From: Actinomycetes bacterium
GTDB lineage: Bacteria; Actinomycetota; Actinomycetes; Propionibacteriales; Propionibacteriaceae
DNA length: 47,281 nucleotides
Direction: 5' to 3'
Assembly (NCBI GenBank): GCA_023392635.1
Contig: JAEVYS010000130.1
Location: 1 to 47,281, forward strand
Shown: piece after piece, positions 7,593-16,684 of the stretch
Layout of the letters: each line of letters starts with the position of its first letter
How positions within the stretch are numbered: the first letter of the stretch is position 1
The notes under the pieces: model-generated
The model's database searches: none
What the model saw: the letters and a program-made list of their open reading frames with translations, nothing else
What the model was told of the DNA's origin: nothing
Translations under genes and position numbers: made by a program

Positions 7593-8753
7593 GTGGACGT
7601 CGAAACTGCGCGCTGGCTGGTCTCCGGTGAGGCCGCGGCCGCGCTGGCCGAGGCCGAGGCCCACCCCGACCCCGGTTCGCTGGCCGCTGCCACCGCGCTG
7701 CGGCGCGGCTGGTCGCCCGAGCAGGCGGCTGCCGCCCTGACCCAGGTGGCGCTGCGGCGGAGGGCGGGCACGAAGTTCGGGGAGGGGGCCAATCGGCTGT
7801 TCCTCACCCCGGACGGCCTGGAGCAGGCCACGCGGTGGGAGGTTGCCGCCTGGCGCGCCGCCCGCTTCCGGGCAGCCGGCGCGGGCCAGGTCGTCGATCT
7901 CGGCTGCGGGCTGGGGGCGGACGCGCTAGCGCTGCTGGACGGCGGGCTGGACGTGGTCGCTGTGGAACGCGACCCGGCGACCGCCGTGTTGGCGCAGGCG
8001 AACCTCGGCGAGCGCGCGCGTGTGCTCTGCGGCGACGCCGCGTCGTTGGCGGGGGAGTTGCTGGCCGGCGGCGCGGCCGTCTTCACCGACCCGGCCCGGC
8101 GCACGGGCGCGGGCCGCACCTGGCGGGTGTCCGACTTCTCCCCGCCATGGGAGTTCGCGACCGGCCTTCTTGAGGGCCGCGTGGGATGCATCAAGGCTGC
8201 GCCGGGGCTGCCGTCCCGTTTCCTCCCCGACAGCGTTGCGGTCCGCTGGGTGAGCCATCGGGGGGACCTGGTCGAGACCTCCCTGTGGTCGGGGCCGTGG
8301 ACACCGGGATCGAGGGTGGCCGTGCTGCTCCCGTCCGGCGAAGAGCTGGACGCGGGTGAGCGCCGCGAGCCCCCGGTGGGCCCGGTGGCGTCGTACCTCT
8401 ACGAGCCCGACCCGGCGGTCATCCGCTCGGGCGGCGTCGCGGCTCTCGCCGAGCGGCTCGGCGCCCACTGCCCGCGGGCCGGCATCGCGTACCTGTTCGC
8501 TGACCGCCCCGCCCGCACCGCGTTCGCCACGGCGTTCGAGGTGCTCGAGGAACTTCCCTACAGTGAGGCCTCGCTGCGGCGCTGGGTGCGCGAGCGGGGG
8601 GTCGGCAGCCTTGAGATCAAGGTCCGTGGCGTCGACGTGGACCCGGCCGTCCTGCGCCGGCGTCTCAAGCCGGCGGGGACCGCGTCCGCCACCCTGGTGC
8701 TCACCCCGACGCCGGGCGGCGCCCGCGTGCTGGTGGTCTCGCGCATCGCCTGA
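7593..8753 (+). CDS. Class I SAM-dependent methyltransferase with THUMP-like C-terminal domain
   Basis: A 386-residue protein. The SAM-binding motif VDLGCGLGADALALL is residues 101-115 and a catalytic-type FTDPARR motif follows near residue 165. The C-terminal third (about 295-386, with SLEIKVRGVDVDP) matches what I know of the THUMP-like domain in actinobacterial methyltransferases. By analogy with THUMP enzymes the substrate may be an RNA base, but this is inference. The GTG start has no Shine-Dalgarno and sits six bases after a TAGGTT -10. It lies upstream of, but is separated from, the groES promoter. Confidence 0.82.
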   Translation: MDVETARWLVSGEAAAALAEAEAHPDPGSLAAATALRRGWSPEQAAAALTQVALRRRAGTKFGEGANRLFLTPDGLEQATRWEVAAWRAARFRAAGAGQVVDLGCGLGADALALLDGGLDVVAVERDPATAVLAQANLGERARVLCGDAASLAGELLAGGAAVFTDPARRTGAGRTWRVSDFSPPWEFATGLLEGRVGCIKAAPGLPSRFLPDSVAVRWVSHRGDLVETSLWSGPWTPGSRVAVLLPSGEELDAGERREPPVGPVASYLYEPDPAVIRSGGVAALAERLGAHCPRAGIAYLFADRPARTAFATAFEVLEELPYSEASLRRWVRERGVGSLEIKVRGVDVDPAVLRRRLKPAGTASATLVLTPTPGGARVLVVSRIA

Positions 8754-8788
8754 CCCGTCCCGCCGGATGCGGAAACCCGGTGCGGCGC

Positions 8789-8815
8789 TTGGCACTCGGC
8801 TTGATCGAGTGCTAA
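8789..8815. promoter_or_regulatory. CIRCE operator 1 (HrcA binding)
   Basis: TTGGCACTC (8789-8797), nine-base spacer, GAGTGCTAA (8807-8815). This differs from the consensus TTAGCACTC-N9-GAGTGCTAA at one base. It overlaps the -35 of the groES promoter, so bound HrcA would block RNA polymerase. Confidence 0.92.
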
Positions 8816-8829
8816 GCCCGCGATAGATT
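8801..8829 (+). promoter_or_regulatory. groES-groEL promoter, sigma70-type
   Basis: The -35 TTGATC (8801-8806) and -10 TAGATT (8824-8829) are separated by 17 bases. The -35 lies within the first CIRCE and the predicted start site (about 8836) within the second, a tight repressor-promoter overlap. Confidence 0.75.
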
Positions 8830-8833
8830 CGCT

Positions 8834-8860
8834 TTAGCACTCTCGCCTTGAGGGTGCCAA
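8834..8860. promoter_or_regulatory. CIRCE operator 2 (HrcA binding)
   Basis: TTAGCACTC (8834-8842), nine-base spacer, GGGTGCCAA (8852-8860). The left arm is perfect and the right arm differs from consensus at two positions. It would cover the transcription start and lie in the 5' UTR of the groES mRNA. Confidence 0.88.
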
Positions 8861-8949
8861 TCAGCCTCCGGCGGCACCGCGACGACGCCGAGGCCAGCAT
8901 CCTGACCAATCCAGGGCGGATCCGCCCTGCAGAACGAAAGGGTTTTGAC

Positions 8950-9246
8950 GTGGCAGTCACGATCAAGCCGCTCGAGGATCGCATCCTCGTCCAGCCGCTG
9001 GAGGCAGAGCAGACCACCGCTTCCGGGCTGGTCATCCCCGACACCGCCAAGGAGAAGCCGCAGGAGGGCAAGGTGCTCGCCACCGGCCCCGGCCGCATCG
9101 ACGACAACGGCAACCGGATTCCGCTCGACGTCGCGGAGGGTGACGTGGTCATCTTCAGCAAGTACGGCGGCACCGAGGTCAAGTACGACGGGCAGGAGTA
9201 CCTGCTCCTCAACGCCCGCGACATCCTCGCCGTCGTCACCAAGTAA
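8950..9246 (+). CDS. groES: Co-chaperonin GroES
   Basis: A 98-residue co-chaperonin that caps the GroEL ring. Recognisable throughout: IKPLEDRILVQPLEAEQTTASG at the N-terminus (mobile loop included), VLATGPGR, and the C-terminal EYLLLNARDILAVV. The start is GTG 8950, with AAAGGG at 8937-8942 as ribosome site; upstream in-frame codons fall in the CIRCE region and are not needed. groEL begins 12 bases after its stop. Regulation by HrcA through two CIRCE boxes is strongly suggested. Typical length. Confidence 0.97.
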   Translation: MAVTIKPLEDRILVQPLEAEQTTASGLVIPDTAKEKPQEGKVLATGPGRIDDNGNRIPLDVAEGDVVIFSKYGGTEVKYDGQEYLLLNARDILAVVTK

Positions 9247-9258
9247 GGAACCGAATCC

Positions 9259-10863
<1,605 letters not shown>

Positions 10864-10875
10864 GCTGAAACCGTC

Positions 10876-10907
10876 GAAGGCCCCCACCCAACCGGGTGGG
10901 GGCCTTC
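10876..10907 (+). terminator. groEL terminator hairpin
   Basis: A perfect 14-base-pair stem (10876-10889 with 10894-10907) and the four-base loop AACC, just after the groEL stop. There is no U-tract, which is common for GC-rich actinobacterial terminators. Confidence 0.85.
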
Positions 10908-11023
10908 GTGCGTGGTGGCCCGGTCGCCACCGGCGATGCATCGATGTCCCCGGATGGGGAACAGACACGACGGGGCGGCTCACGCTAGCGTGCGAGGATC
11001 CGTTCCACCCTCGAGGAGTCGCA

Positions 11024-11350
11024 TTGCCCGTCCGTCGCGCGGCCGCCGTTGCCGTCACCGCCGCTCTCGCCTTCGGGATCTCGCTGATCCCGGCCGAAGG
11101 GTCGCCGCTACCCCTGTCCGCTCCGCCCACCGTGGCGCTGGCGTCACCGTCCGCTCTGCTGCCGGTCGCCACCCACTACTCCAACTGCGCCAAGCTGAAC
11201 AAGAAGTATCCCCACGGCGTCGGCAAGAAGGGTGCGAGGGACCACACCAGCGGTACGCCGGTCACCAACTTCACCCGGAGCAACACCGTCTACGCCGCCA
11301 ACAAGGCCCGCGACCGGGACAAGGACGGAATCGCCTGCGAGAGGCACTGA
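11024..11350 (+). CDS. Secreted excalibur calcium-binding domain protein
   Basis: A 108-residue protein with a signal peptide (basic PVRR, then the hydrophobic AAAVAVTAALAFGISLI) and a C-terminal excalibur domain. The domain has NCAKLNKKYPHGVG, then the EF-hand-like loop DRDKDGIACE at the very C-terminus, with two conserved cysteines. It is presumably exported and binds calcium; its role is unknown. TTG 11024 was chosen because GAGGAG lies at 11013-11018, five bases upstream, and the signal peptide begins there. A TAGCGT -10 at 10985-10990 is plausible. It is monocistronic and convergent with the DUF3054 gene. Confidence 0.82.
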   Translation: MPVRRAAAVAVTAALAFGISLIPAEGSPLPLSAPPTVALASPSALLPVATHYSNCAKLNKKYPHGVGKKGARDHTSGTPVTNFTRSNTVYAANKARDRDKDGIACERH

Positions 11351-11370
11351 TCTGGATCGCACAACCCCCC

Positions 11371-11412
11371 ACGCCGTGTTGGGCGTTGCGTGCAGCGCCT
11401 CGCTCACGGCGT
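11371..11412. terminator. Bidirectional hairpin between convergent genes
   Basis: ACGCCGTG (11371-11378) pairs perfectly with CACGGCGT (11405-11412), and an inner imperfect stem GGCGTTG/CAGCGCC lies in the loop. It sits between the excalibur gene (plus) and the DUF3054 gene (minus), so it could serve both. Confidence 0.5.
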
Positions 11413-11426
11413 ACGGGAGGCGCGGC

Positions 11427-11771
11427 CTAGTCGCCGGCGGCGATCCGCTTTCGCAGCAGGGCGCGCCAGCCGATGAGGAAGAGCGCCAGGACCGCGGTGG
11501 CGACCAGGACGAACGTCGGCTCGGCGGTCCCGCCGCTGATCAGCCGCAGCGCGATGCCGCCGACCACGGTGATCACCCACACCGTGAGGCCTTGCAGCCA
11601 CCACGATCCCTGGCGCCAGCTCGCGACCAGTGAGCCGACGATCGTCGCGGTGAGGAACGGCCACGCGGTGGCGCCGAGACGTGACAGATCCTCGCCGTGG
11701 CTGACCCGTCCGATGGCGGCGAACAGGAAGACCAGGACGATGTCGTAGGTCAGCGCGCGCAGGATCCGCAT
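11427..11771 (-). CDS. DUF3054 family membrane protein
   Basis: A 114-residue protein with four hydrophobic helices. FAAIGRVSHGEDLSRLGATAWPFL near the N-terminus is characteristic of DUF3054 in actinobacteria, and WWLQGLTVWVITVVGGIALR forms a later helix. Function is unknown. ATG 11771 lies seven bases after TAAGGT (11784-11779 on the minus strand) and has no nearby ribosome site, consistent with a leaderless message. It is divergent from the ABC transporter gene at 11866. Confidence 0.85.
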   Translation of the reverse strand: MRILRALTYDIVLVFLFAAIGRVSHGEDLSRLGATAWPFLTATIVGSLVASWRQGSWWLQGLTVWVITVVGGIALRLISGGTAEPTFVLVATAVLALFLIGWRALLRKRIAAGD

Positions 11772-11778
11772 GCAGCCG

Positions 11779-11784
11779 ACCTTA
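11779..11784 (-). promoter_or_regulatory. -10 element of leaderless DUF3054 gene
   Basis: TAAGGT on the minus strand, seven bases before the ATG at 11771. Confidence 0.5.
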
Positions 11785-11852
11785 GCGAGAATCGTCCCGA
11801 AGGATGACTCGATCCGCCGCGGGGGATGACGCCTCCACGGCGCCCGGCAATC

Positions 11853-11858
11853 TAGGTT
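11853..11858 (+). promoter_or_regulatory. -10 element of leaderless ABC transporter operon
   Basis: TAGGTT, seven bases before ATG 11866. No Shine-Dalgarno is seen there. Confidence 0.5.
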
Positions 11859-11865
11859 TGGGCCC

Positions 11866-12810
11866 ATGAGCGAGCCGTCATCCGCGATCGCCCAGGCGCC
11901 GACGCCCGGGATCGAAGCGATCGGCCTCCGGCGGGCGTTCGGCTCCGTACAGGCGGTCGACAGCATCACCTTCACGGCACCGGCGCGGGCGGTCACCGCG
12001 CTGATCGGCCCGAACGGCTCGGGCAAGACGACCCTGCTGCTCCTGCTCACCGGTCTGCTGAAGCCGGACGCGGGCCGTGCCAACGTCGCGGGCTTCGACA
12101 TCACGACGCACAACCTCGACGTGCGGTCGCGGGTCGGCTGGATGCCCGACGTGTTCGGCACCTGGGACGCGCTGACCTGCACCGAGATCCTGCGAACCTT
12201 CGCCCACGCCTACGGCATCGAGCGGGCCCGCAGCGGTTCGGTGGTCGCAGACACGCTCGCGCGGGTGCACCTCAGCGAGTTCGCCGGCCGCCCTGCGCGG
12301 GTGCTCAGCCGCGGCCAGAAGCAGCGCCTCGGCCTCGCCCGCGCGCTCCTGCACGAACCGGACGTCCTGCTGCTCGACGAGCCGGCCTCCGGCCTGGACC
12401 CACGTTCGCGGATCGAGCTGCGGGACCTTCTCCGCACCCTTGCCGAGGAAGGGCGGACGGTCCTGGTGTCGTCCCACGTTCTCTCCGAACTCGAGGAGGT
12501 CTACGACCACGCGGTGTTCCTGTCCCGTGGACGGACGGTCGACACCACCGGTCCGGCCGGCGAGCCGGTCAGGCGGGGCTGGCGGCTGGACGCCACCGAC
12601 CCGGTCAGCCTGCGCACGTTCCTCGACCAGGCGGGCATCCCGTGGACCGGCCAGAACAACGGCGAGGTCATCGTCCAGCTGGGCGGCTACGAGTCGGCGC
12701 GGGAGCTGATCCGTGCGGCGGTCGCGGCGGACGTGCCGCTGCACACGGTGACGCCGGTCTCCGGACGGCTGGAGGAGACCTACCTTTCGCTCAACGAGGA
12801 GCGTGTGTGA
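11866..12810 (+). CDS. ABC transporter ATP-binding protein (ABC-2 type exporter)
   Basis: A 314-residue ATPase. Walker A GPNGSGKT is residues 48-55, the signature LSRGQKQRL begins at residue 147, and Walker B with D-loop (DVLLLDEPASGLD) is residues 166-178. The C-terminal 90 residues form an extra domain, as in CcmA/NatA-like exporters. It energises the membrane protein encoded next, whose GTG start overlaps its stop by four bases. The substrate cannot be read from sequence. A convergent two-component system ends nine bases beyond the permease gene; such pairs often control drug or peptide exporters, but here that is inference. Confidence 0.9.
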   Translation: MSEPSSAIAQAPTPGIEAIGLRRAFGSVQAVDSITFTAPARAVTALIGPNGSGKTTLLLLLTGLLKPDAGRANVAGFDITTHNLDVRSRVGWMPDVFGTWDALTCTEILRTFAHAYGIERARSGSVVADTLARVHLSEFAGRPARVLSRGQKQRLGLARALLHEPDVLLLDEPASGLDPRSRIELRDLLRTLAEEGRTVLVSSHVLSELEEVYDHAVFLSRGRTVDTTGPAGEPVRRGWRLDATDPVSLRTFLDQAGIPWTGQNNGEVIVQLGGYESARELIRAAVAADVPLHTVTPVSGRLEETYLSLNEERV

Positions 12811-14033
12811 ACACCTGGAAGTTGTCGTTGGCCGGAGTGCGCGCGGTCGTCGAACTCGAGATCAAGCAGCGCATCCGTTCCCGGCGCTGGACCTGGGCGC
12901 TGATCGCCTGGTTCCTGGTCATCGGCGGCATCTCCTCGCTGGTCATCTTCGCCTCGGCGCGAGTGGTCGGGAGCAGCGGGCCCAGTGAGTACGGCGGTGG
13001 CCCGCTCGCCTTCGGGATCATCACCTACTTCGTCCTCGGCATGGGGCTGGTGATCGCGCCGGCGTTCACCGCCACGTCGATCAACGGCGAGCGGAACGCC
13101 GGAACCCTGGCGACCCTCCAGGCCACACGGTTGAGCGCGCTCGAGCTGGCGACGGGCAAGCTGGTGGCGGCCTGGCTCGCCGCGGCGGTGTTCCTCGTGG
13201 TCGCCATCCCGTTCATCGCCTGGTCCATGCTCCTGGGCAACATCTCGTTCTGGCAGGTGATCGCCACCTTCGTGGTGATGTACGCCGAGGTCGCGGTGAT
13301 CTGCGCGATCGGCCTGGGCTGGTCGGCGCTGGTCTCGCGGTCGGCAGGGTCGACCATGCTGACCTACCTGAGCGTCGTGGTGCTGACCGTGATCACCCTG
13401 GTCGTCGTCGCGCTGCTCAGCCTCCTGGTGGTGCGCGAGGAGACGGTCAGGGTGTGGGGCCTCAGCCCGGCGGTCAGCGACGCGTACCAGAGGGAGGTCG
13501 ACGAGTACCTGCAGCAGCATCCCGAGGGTGGGGGCGAACCGGCGCCGCCGGTGTCGCAGTGCGGTTGGTACGAGCGCGTCCAGCCGATCAGCCACTACGA
13601 GCAGGTCTGGTGGATCCTGGTGGGCAACCCGTTCGTCATCGTGGCGGACGCGGCGCCACTGCCGCCGGGCAGCGCGAGGAACCTGTCCGACTACGCCACG
13701 CGCGGCTCGGATCCGCTCGCGATGGTGCGGTGGGGGGTGCGCAGCATGGGGAACCCGCAGGCGACCGAGATCGACGAGTGCACCGACCTCTACAACTCAC
13801 TGCCCGGCTACCGGGTGGAGTACGACGGGGACGGCACGCCCCACGTGTACACGAGTTCGGGCAAGCCCGTGAACGTGTCGCCGGTGAAGGTGCTCCCGGT
13901 CAACGTGGAGACGCCGGTGTGGCCGTGGGGGCTCGGCGCGAACGTCCTGATCGGCGCGGCGTTCTTCTGGGCCGCGGTCCGCCGGCTGGCGGTGCCGTAC
14001 GGCGCCCTGCCGCCCGGGACCCGCGTGGCCTGA
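12807..14033 (+). CDS. ABC-2 type transporter permease
   Basis: A 408-residue membrane protein: a helix at about 28-50, a further group at about 70-95, 120-145, 148-172 and 178-212, then a long soluble insertion (about 213-370) and a final helix near 375-395. The segment INGERNAGTLATLQATRLSALELATGKL is the NatB/ABC-2 permease motif. The insertion contains WWILVGNPFVIVADAAP, also typical of this permease family. GTG 12807 shares GTGA with the ATPase stop. Its stop is nine bases from that of the convergent response regulator gene, leaving no room for separate terminators. Confidence 0.88.
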   Translation: MNTWKLSLAGVRAVVELEIKQRIRSRRWTWALIAWFLVIGGISSLVIFASARVVGSSGPSEYGGGPLAFGIITYFVLGMGLVIAPAFTATSINGERNAGTLATLQATRLSALELATGKLVAAWLAAAVFLVVAIPFIAWSMLLGNISFWQVIATFVVMYAEVAVICAIGLGWSALVSRSAGSTMLTYLSVVVLTVITLVVVALLSLLVVREETVRVWGLSPAVSDAYQREVDEYLQQHPEGGGEPAPPVSQCGWYERVQPISHYEQVWWILVGNPFVIVADAAPLPPGSARNLSDYATRGSDPLAMVRWGVRSMGNPQATEIDECTDLYNSLPGYRVEYDGDGTPHVYTSSGKPVNVSPVKVLPVNVETPVWPWGLGANVLIGAAFFWAAVRRLAVPYGALPPGTRVA

Positions 14034-14042
14034 TCGCGCGCC

Positions 14043-14735
14043 TCAGCCCCCGGACCTCGCCAGCCCGGTCTCGTACGCGACGACCACTGCCTGGACGCGG
14101 TCCCGGACGCCCAGCTTGGCCAGCACGTGACGGACGTGCGTCTTCACGGTCGTCTCGGACAGGAACAGGGTGCTGGAGATCTCGGCGTTCGACAGGCCCC
14201 GGGCGATCAGCTCCAGCACCTCGCGTTCGCGCTCGCTCAGGCTCTCCAGCCGCGGGTCGGCGGTCTCCGACACGGCGGTCCCGGGATTGGCCGCCACATG
14301 GGCCAGCAGCCGGCGGGTCGCTGACGGGGCGATGACCGCGTCCCCGGTGTGCACGGTGCGGATGGCAGCCAGCAGGTCGTCCGGGGGTGCGTTCTTGAGC
14401 AGGAAGCCGGATGCGCCCGCCCGGATCGCCTCCAGCAGGTACTCGTCGAGGTCGTAGGTGGTCAGCATCACCACGCGGGGTGTCGAGTGCGCGCCGGAGG
14501 CGTCCGCGTCCTCCAGGATCCGGCGGGTCGCCTCCAGCCCGTCCATGCCCGGCATCCGCACGTCCATGAGCACGATGTCGCAGCGGGTGTGCGAGACCAG
14601 GCCGATCGCCTCTGGGCCGCTGCCGGCCTGGCCGGCCACGATCATGTCGGCCTGGGCGTCGATGACCATCGCCAGCCCGGCACGCACGAGTTGCTGGTCG
14701 TCCACCAGCACGACCCGGATCCGTTCCTCAGTCAT
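14043..14735 (-). CDS. NarL/LuxR-type two-component response regulator
   Basis: A 230-residue transcriptional regulator. The receiver domain has the acidic pair D12-D13, the phospho-acceptor D58 in VLMDVRMPG and the conserved Lys in FLLKNAPPDDL. The C-terminal LuxR helix-turn-helix begins at LESLSEREREVLELIA and includes SNAEISSTLFLSETTVKTHV. Its start overlaps the kinase gene by eight bases, so the two form a cognate pair. Probable targets are unknown; the convergent ABC-2 exporter next door is the obvious candidate. Confidence 0.93.
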   Translation of the reverse strand: MTEERIRVVLVDDQQLVRAGLAMVIDAQADMIVAGQAGSGPEAIGLVSHTRCDIVLMDVRMPGMDGLEATRRILEDADASGAHSTPRVVMLTTYDLDEYLLEAIRAGASGFLLKNAPPDDLLAAIRTVHTGDAVIAPSATRRLLAHVAANPGTAVSETADPRLESLSEREREVLELIARGLSNAEISSTLFLSETTVKTHVRHVLAKLGVRDRVQAVVVAYETGLARSGG

Positions 14736-15549
14736 CAGGTGCCCCCTCCTCCGTCTGTGACGATCGCGGGATCCGCGCCCGCACCCGGAAGCCCTCCTCG
14801 GTGGGCCCGGCCTCGAACGTACCGCCCACCAGCTCTGCCCGCTCGCGCATCCCGATGAGTCCCAGCCCGAGCCCGGCGAGCGGTTCCTGCGCTCCCGGCA
14901 CGGTGTCGGGCACGCCGTTGCCGCCGCGGTCGGTGATGGTCAACACGACCTCGGTGTCGGTCCAGCTCAGCGCGATGATGACCTGGGCACCCTCCCCGGC
15001 GTGCTTGAGCACGTTGGTGAGTGCCTCCTGGCAGATGCGGTAGACCGCCAGCCGCGAGCCCGACGGCAGCTGGCCCGCCTCGCCCACCCGGATCAGCGAC
15101 ACCTGGAGGCCGGCCTGCCGTGCCTGCTGGACGAGGTCCTCCAGCGGGGCCTGGTCGGGCACCGGCGACAGTTCGGGACCGCCTCCGTCGCGCAGCATCC
15201 CGAGGATGCGGCGGGTGTCGGCCAGCGCTGCCCGCCCGGTCTCGGCGATGGTGAGGAAGGCCCGTCGGGACGCAGCGGTGTCGGCCACCACGTAGCTGCC
15301 ACCGTCGGCCTGGGCGATCATGATCGCGAGGGAGTGTGCGATCACGTCATGCATCTCCCGGACGATCCGGATGCGTTCGGCGGCCACGGCCAGGTCGGCC
15401 GCGCGCTGTTGGGCGTCCACCGCCGTGGCGCGGGCCGCCAGCGCGTGCCGGCGGTCGCTCTCGGAGCGCCGGTAGGCGACCAGGAGCGCGACGCAGGCGG
15501 CAGCGAGGCTCCCGGCCACGACCGCCAGCACGACCACCACGGCTGTCAT
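14728..15549 (-). CDS. DesK/NarX-type sensor histidine kinase with one N-terminal helix
   Basis: A 273-residue kinase. A single hydrophobic helix (residues about 2-26) is followed by a coiled segment, the HisKA_3 dimerisation domain with phospho-acceptor H67 in REMHDVIAHSL, and a HATPase domain (CQEALTNVLKHAGEG, ITDRGGNG, GLGLIGMRERAELVGG). Many relatives have four or more membrane helices; here the sensor portion is almost absent, so it may sense through a partner or within the membrane. It begins nine bases after guaB3, on the same strand, so it could be read from the guaB promoter. Confidence 0.92.
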   Translation of the reverse strand: MTAVVVVLAVVAGSLAAACVALLVAYRRSESDRRHALAARATAVDAQQRAADLAVAAERIRIVREMHDVIAHSLAIMIAQADGGSYVVADTAASRRAFLTIAETGRAALADTRRILGMLRDGGGPELSPVPDQAPLEDLVQQARQAGLQVSLIRVGEAGQLPSGSRLAVYRICQEALTNVLKHAGEGAQVIIALSWTDTEVVLTITDRGGNGVPDTVPGAQEPLAGLGLGLIGMRERAELVGGTFEAGPTEEGFRVRARIPRSSQTEEGAPDD

Positions 15550-15558
15550 CGACGTGCC

Positions 15559-16665
15559 TCAGGAGTGGACGACGACCTCGACCCGCTGGAACTCCTTCAC
15601 GTCGGTGTAGCCGGTGGTCGCGAGTGCCCGCCGAAGGGCGCCGACCAGGTTCATCGTGCCGTCCGCGACGTAGGAGGGGCCCAGCATGACCTCCTCGAGC
15701 GTGCCCACGCGCGAGAACTTGACCCGCTCGCCACGGGGGAGGGTCGCGTGCCACGCCTCACGGCCCCAGTGGTAGCCGCGTCCCGGCGCCTCCGTCGCTC
15801 TGGCCAGGGGCGACCCGACCATCACGGCGTCCGCGCCGCAGGCGATGGCCTTGGCGATGTCGCCGGAGCGTCCGAGCGCGCCGTCGGCGATCACGTGCAC
15901 GTAGCGTCCGCCCGATTCGTCGAGGTAGTCCCGGCGCGCCTCGGCGACGTCCGCGAGGGCCGACGCCATGGGCACCTCGACGCCGAGCACGTTGCGGGTC
16001 CGCTTGGTGGCCTCACCCCCGAAGCCCACCAGGACGCCGGCGGCTCCGGTGCGCATCAGGTGGAGCGAGGCCTGGTAGGTCGCGCAGCCGCCGACGATCA
16101 CCGGCACGTCGAGCTCGTAGATGAACTTCTTCAGGTTGAGCGGCTCCACGACGGTCGAGACGTGCTCTGCCGACACGGTCGTGCCGCGGATGACGAAGAA
16201 GTCGACGCCCGACTTCTCCACGACGCCGGCGTACTCCGCGCAGGTCTGGGGCGACAGCGAGCCGGCCACCGGTACGCCCGCCTCCCTGACCTCGCGCATA
16301 CGTTCGGTGATCAGCTCGGCCTGGATCGGCTGGGCGTAGACCTGCTGCATGCGGCGGGTGGCTGCGACCGGGTCATCGATGCCGGCGAGTTCCTCCAGCA
16401 GCGGTTCCGGGTCGGCGTACCGCGTCCACAACCCCTCCAGGTTGAGGACGCCCAGACCGCCGAGCCTGCCCATGGCGATGGCGGTGGCCGGGGACATCAC
16501 CGAATCCATGGGGGCGGCGACGATCGGGAAGTCGAAGGTGAGCGCGTCGATCTTCCACGACAGGTTCACCTCCTCGATCCCGCGGGTGCGCCGGGTGGGC
16601 ACGATGGCGATGTCGTCGAAGCCGTAGACGGGCAGCGCGCGCTTGGAACGGCCGATCTCGATCAT
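15559..16665 (-). CDS. guaB3: GuaB3 family IMP dehydrogenase-related protein lacking the catalytic cysteine loop
   Basis: A 368-residue TIM-barrel protein of the IMPDH/GMP reductase superfamily without CBS domains. PIVAAPMDSVMSPATAIAMGRLGG and RYVHVIADGALGRSGDIAKAIACGADAVMVG are family hallmarks. Where true IMPDH has a GPGSICTTR loop with the nucleophilic cysteine, this protein reads VGFGGEATKRTRNVLGVEVP, with no cysteine. As I recall it, mycobacterial GuaB3 also lacks it. Oxidation of IMP by the standard mechanism is therefore unlikely; GMP/IMP binding or another redox role is possible. It begins 19 bases after guaB and is probably cotranscribed. Confidence 0.9.
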   Translation of the reverse strand: MIEIGRSKRALPVYGFDDIAIVPTRRTRGIEEVNLSWKIDALTFDFPIVAAPMDSVMSPATAIAMGRLGGLGVLNLEGLWTRYADPEPLLEELAGIDDPVAATRRMQQVYAQPIQAELITERMREVREAGVPVAGSLSPQTCAEYAGVVEKSGVDFFVIRGTTVSAEHVSTVVEPLNLKKFIYELDVPVIVGGCATYQASLHLMRTGAAGVLVGFGGEATKRTRNVLGVEVPMASALADVAEARRDYLDESGGRYVHVIADGALGRSGDIAKAIACGADAVMVGSPLARATEAPGRGYHWGREAWHATLPRGERVKFSRVGTLEEVMLGPSYVADGTMNLVGALRRALATTGYTDVKEFQRVEVVVHS

Positions 16666-16684
16666 GTGTGGTGAGCTCCCTTGC

